Origin: Citrus sinensis
Lineage: Eukaryota; Streptophyta; Magnoliopsida; Sapindales; Rutaceae
Length of the DNA: 64,000 nt
Direction: 5' to 3'
NCBI RefSeq assembly: GCF_022201045.2
Contig: NC_068559.1
Span: 372,001 to 436,000 of the forward strand
Numbering within the stretch: position 1 is the first letter of the stretch; every line of letters starts with the position of its first letter. Under the pieces are notes generated by a model. It was not told where the DNA came from. It searched no databases and saw only the letters and a program-made list of their open reading frames with translations. This document shows, piece by piece, positions 60,861 to 64,000 of the stretch. The translations under genes and the position numbers were made by a program.

Positions 60861-63800
60861 ATGGCAGAAGGTAATAAAACTGTTACTGCATACGAGGAAG
60901 CGTTGGATGCTTTGTCTTCTCTTATAACAAAACGCAGTCGTGCTGATAAGAGCAACAACGGGGATCGCTTCGAGCTGCTTTCCGATTATCTAAAGGTAAA
61001 TATTTTTCGTTTCTTTATTATTATTATTATTTTACTTTTTTACTGGTGCAAATTATAATGAGATTGAACTAACTCTGTTCTATAGATTTTGGACTTAGAT
61101 GTGGCAATTTCTCAATTGAAGGTTATTCATGTTGCTGGTACCAAAGGAAAGGTAATTTATTTTTGTTTCTCTATCTTTTTGAAAAAATAAATTTGAGCTT
61201 AATTCTATGTTGCATATTTAACTACCTTCTGATAGCCGCTGTGAGTTCATAAATTGAGAATTTAAAATTATTAAGATTTTACACTTCGGATGTGTTTTCA
61301 AGTTTTTGAGCATATTTCTATTGAATTTCGTACAAGCATTCAATTGAAAGTCCTAAACTAAGTGGTTGACATGAGTTCTACTAGGCAAATATAATTTCAA
61401 TGTCGTTTGACATGAGTTCATTTTTTTCCTTTTCAACTGGAAAGGGATCCACCTGCACATTTACGGAATCTATATTGCGTAATTGTGGCTTCCGGACAGG
61501 ACTTTTCACATCTCCTCACCTCATTGATGTTAGAGAAAGATTTCGTTTGGATGGGTGAGTTCTTCAATTCCTCGAATAGATGTATGTTCATTTTATTTAG
61601 GCATGTATGACCGGAAACTAAATCTTGCCACACCCCATTTGAGTGGGCTCAAACCCAGACCCCTCCCTGAGCGGTTTTACTAGTTGAACCAACTAACACG
61701 CTCAAGTAGAGTTAGCGTACATTAGTCAAATTAATATTAAGTTATATATATGACCTATACTTCACTTAATTTTCTGTTGTTTGATTCTCAATTAATACTC
61801 GTTATTATGTGATTCTGGTTCTTTGGATAAACTAGACTTGTAACATTTTCTTAACTCATTGAACAAAAAGCAGAGTCAAATTACAGTTTATTTTCAAGTG
61901 ACTAATTTTCTTTTTTTTTTTCTTTTTCTTGGATTGAAACTCAATTTAATTAATATATATCTCAAAATATTTCTAGCAGTACGTGATCTTTTATATATTT
62001 CAGATTCACATTTTGCTAATTTCGTTGGCCTTAGGAAGTGCCAATTACTTCGCTGAAGTTGGGAACCATACTTGCAGTTTCACTCTTTTCTATACGTATT
62101 GTGTTTAACATTGTGGATATTTAAATTAATGGCTGTTTTGCGTGCTGTAGTGATGACATAAGTGAAGACAAATTTTTGGCATATTTTTGGTGGTGTTATG
62201 ATAGACTGAAGGTATGTTCTTGCCTTGTTTACTCTTTTTTCCTTCTATTTAAATATTATTCTATCCCTATACTTTGGATTGTTCCATCCTAAAAAATTCT
62301 GTTAGTTGTGATCCATATGCTTGGAGAATGATTCAAGTTGGGTTAATTGTATCAGGATACATTTACTTAAAATTGGTGGAATCATGCTTATTCTTGGATT
62401 AAATATTTACGTACTGCAAGGGAATCATATTGATCCATGAATGAAAGAGTTGTCTCTTTTATGCAAAGCTATGTGATTTCATGGTGTATTTATTTGCATC
62501 TTTTTTCCTTTCCTTCATTTGTGTATGCAGGAAAAAGCTACTGAAGACATACCCATGCCTTCTTACTTTCGCTTCCTTGCATTACTTGCCTTCAAGATAT
62601 TTACAGCAGAGCAGGTTTGATACATATAGTTTACCTCTTGCAAAAATTTCGTACCTAGTACCTGAATATTATTTCTGTCCAGATGTGTGGAGTGGGAAAT
62701 ATTACCTTTACCATGTTGTTCTATGCAGATAGATGTTGCTATCTTAGAGGTTGGATTAGGTGGAAGGTTTGATGCAACAAATGTGGTATGTTTTGATGTT
62801 GTTTGATGAAGAAATCAATATATTCATATCATTTTTAGATCTCTTGTCATAAACATCATTTTATAAAATTATTCCAATTGTATCAGGCCATCTACGCGCT
62901 AGGATACATATTGTTCTGAAAGTTCTAATAGGCATAACAAACTTCATTTTTCAGGTTCAGAAACCTGTAGTATGCGGCATTTCTTCCCTTGGGTATGACC
63001 ACATGGAGATTCTTGGTTAGTTCTATTATTCCTTATATTTAGGTAATTGCTCATAGTTACTCAATGTGTAAATAGTAAGCAGAGCTTAATATAGTGCATC
63101 ACTACATTCTAAATTCTATTAGAACTTTCTGTCAAATGCAATAGGTGCAGACATGTTCTGGTCTTGATTTATGTAGAAAATGGCCATTACAGCAGATAAG
63201 AGAATGATTTGTGCCATACTATTCTAGTTCAGTGTTACTCACACTGAGGTTCCAACCAAGAGTGTTGCCTGAATTAGTAGCTGGCATGAGTCCATGCCAT
63301 TGTTTTAATTGATGACTGATACGGGGATTTGTTGAAAGTTTACTTTTAAATTCCCTTTCAAGGCTACTTGTTGATATGTAGATGTGCCTTGATGACCTAA
63401 GAGTTTAAACTAACTTGCAGAATCCATACTTTAATGATGACATGAATTCTCAACAACTGATTTTTGGGATAGTCATAGTCAGTATCTTAAACATTTGGAG
63501 TTTTTAGCTTTCAAAGGCATCCAAGCTTAAATGATAGCATAAAAATTATTGAAAAAGCACACTCAAAACTTGAACGTATTAGATGCTATCCAAAACTATG
63601 CTCTCTGATGATTATTTCGGCTTATAATAATTGAAATTTCATTTCTTTTGTTGGCTGCTAAAAACAGGAAATACACTTGGAGAAATTGCTGGGGAGAAGG
63701 CTGGTATCTTTAAGGTTTATACAGATTACCATTTACTCAGAAAAATCTATGCGAGTAGTATATGCTTTTTCCAGGCAACAGAGTTGGGAGTTTCTTTTAA

Positions 63801-63914
63801 TACTTTTCTTCATTCCCTTTCTGTTTCCTGATGCAGTATGGAGTTCCTGCTTTTACTGTACCTCAGCCTGAAGAGGCAATGCGTGTACTTGAAGAGAATG
63901 CTTCCAAGTTGGAT
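60861..63914 (+). CDS. FPGS: Folylpolyglutamate synthase (5' part; gene continues past window)
   Basis: Nine exons fall in the window: 60861-60995, 61086-61151, 61445-61554, 62151-62211, 62531-62614, 62729-62785, 62955-63015, 63668-63714 and 63837-63914. They encode 233 residues in frame; a donor at 63915 (gtaggt) shows it continues. The ATP-binding loop GTKGKGST is at 63-70. It is followed by [17 protein letters not shown], the [14 protein letters not shown] block and [20 protein letters not shown], all typical of the Mur ligase-like FPGS/DHFS fold. The enzyme adds glutamates to folates, keeping them in the cell and making them better cofactors. [11 protein letters not shown] and the [15 protein letters not shown] stretch favour FPGS over dihydrofolate synthetase. 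No transit peptide is obvious at this start, so this form would be cytosolic; an alternative upstream start is not visible in frame. Confidence 0.93.
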
Positions 63915-64000
63915 GTAGGTTGCATTTTCTTTCATGAATGAGTTTGTTTTCGTGCACAAATGGAAAATGCATGACTCAAAACTTAGCTGACAGTTAGTAA

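Noticed and set aside
61975-62056. Possible extra FPGS exon between 61554 and 62151
   Set aside because: The flanking exons join in frame to give the conserved [12 protein letters not shown], leaving no gap.
1-64000. CRISPR arrays, operons, bacterial or viral gene clusters
   Set aside because: None seen; repeats are transposon-related and all genes are spliced plant genes.

Overview
The window is a piece of an AT-rich plant nuclear genome. It has introns with GT..AG ends, plant-only gene families (RABA2 Rab GTPase, BEL1-like TALE homeodomain, DA1-related, TOPP-type PP1, plant NEDD1, plant-type folylpolyglutamate synthase) and typical plant transposons. Protein sequences and exon layouts look like a woody eudicot, possibly a rosid such as Citrus; that last step is impression, not proof. 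No CRISPR, operon or other prokaryotic feature is present, and no tRNA or rRNA gene was recognised by eye.

Layout. (1) 0-8 kb: a two-exon RABA2 gene (1141-2586), then two non-autonomous Mutator-like elements (MULEs), each with a perfect 9-bp target duplication (3955-4800 and 6056-6887). (2) 8.2-15.1 kb: a dead NRT1/PTR (NPF) transporter gene broken by two nested transposons. One is a 3.85-kb MULE (8520-12372) carrying the start of a mudrA transposase and, facing it, a DUF1985/Ulp1-type gene. The other is a 1.37-kb hAT element (13013-14380). (3) 15.8-18.7 kb: an intact four-exon BEL1-like homeodomain gene. (4) 19.3-21.2 kb: a Pack-MULE-like element holding a piece of a hexose transporter gene. 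(5) 22.7-26.2 kb: a seven-exon mitochondrial carrier gene. (6) 27.5-30.9 kb, minus strand: a twelve-exon DA1-related (DAR2-type) gene with UIM, LIM and HELMH metallopeptidase motifs. (7) 31-46 kb: gene-poor, with a second hAT copy, a tRNA-derived SINE, a probable solo LTR and a 4.8-kb Copia retrotransposon. (8) 46.4-48.4 kb: three-exon PP1 catalytic subunit. (9) 50.7-51.3 kb: a small MULE with the same ends as the 19-kb element. (10) 51.6-56.7 kb: ten-exon NEDD1. (11) 57.2-60.5 kb: a partial tandem duplication of the NEDD1 exon-6 region and its 3' flank. (12) 60.9 kb to the window end: first nine exons of folylpolyglutamate synthase, cut by the window edge.

The seven intact genes are ordinary housekeeping or developmental genes (vesicle traffic, transcription, mitochondrial transport, organ size, dephosphorylation, microtubule nucleation, folate metabolism) with no sign of a shared pathway. 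The more informative content is the mobile DNA. Eight insertions can be delimited to the base by target duplications, two have captured host genes, and one gene was killed by two successive insertions. I found no clear new biological system. The best leads are the MULE with convergent truncated genes and unusual subterminal repeat arrays, and the NEDD1 partial duplication, which preserves the empty site of a later insertion.
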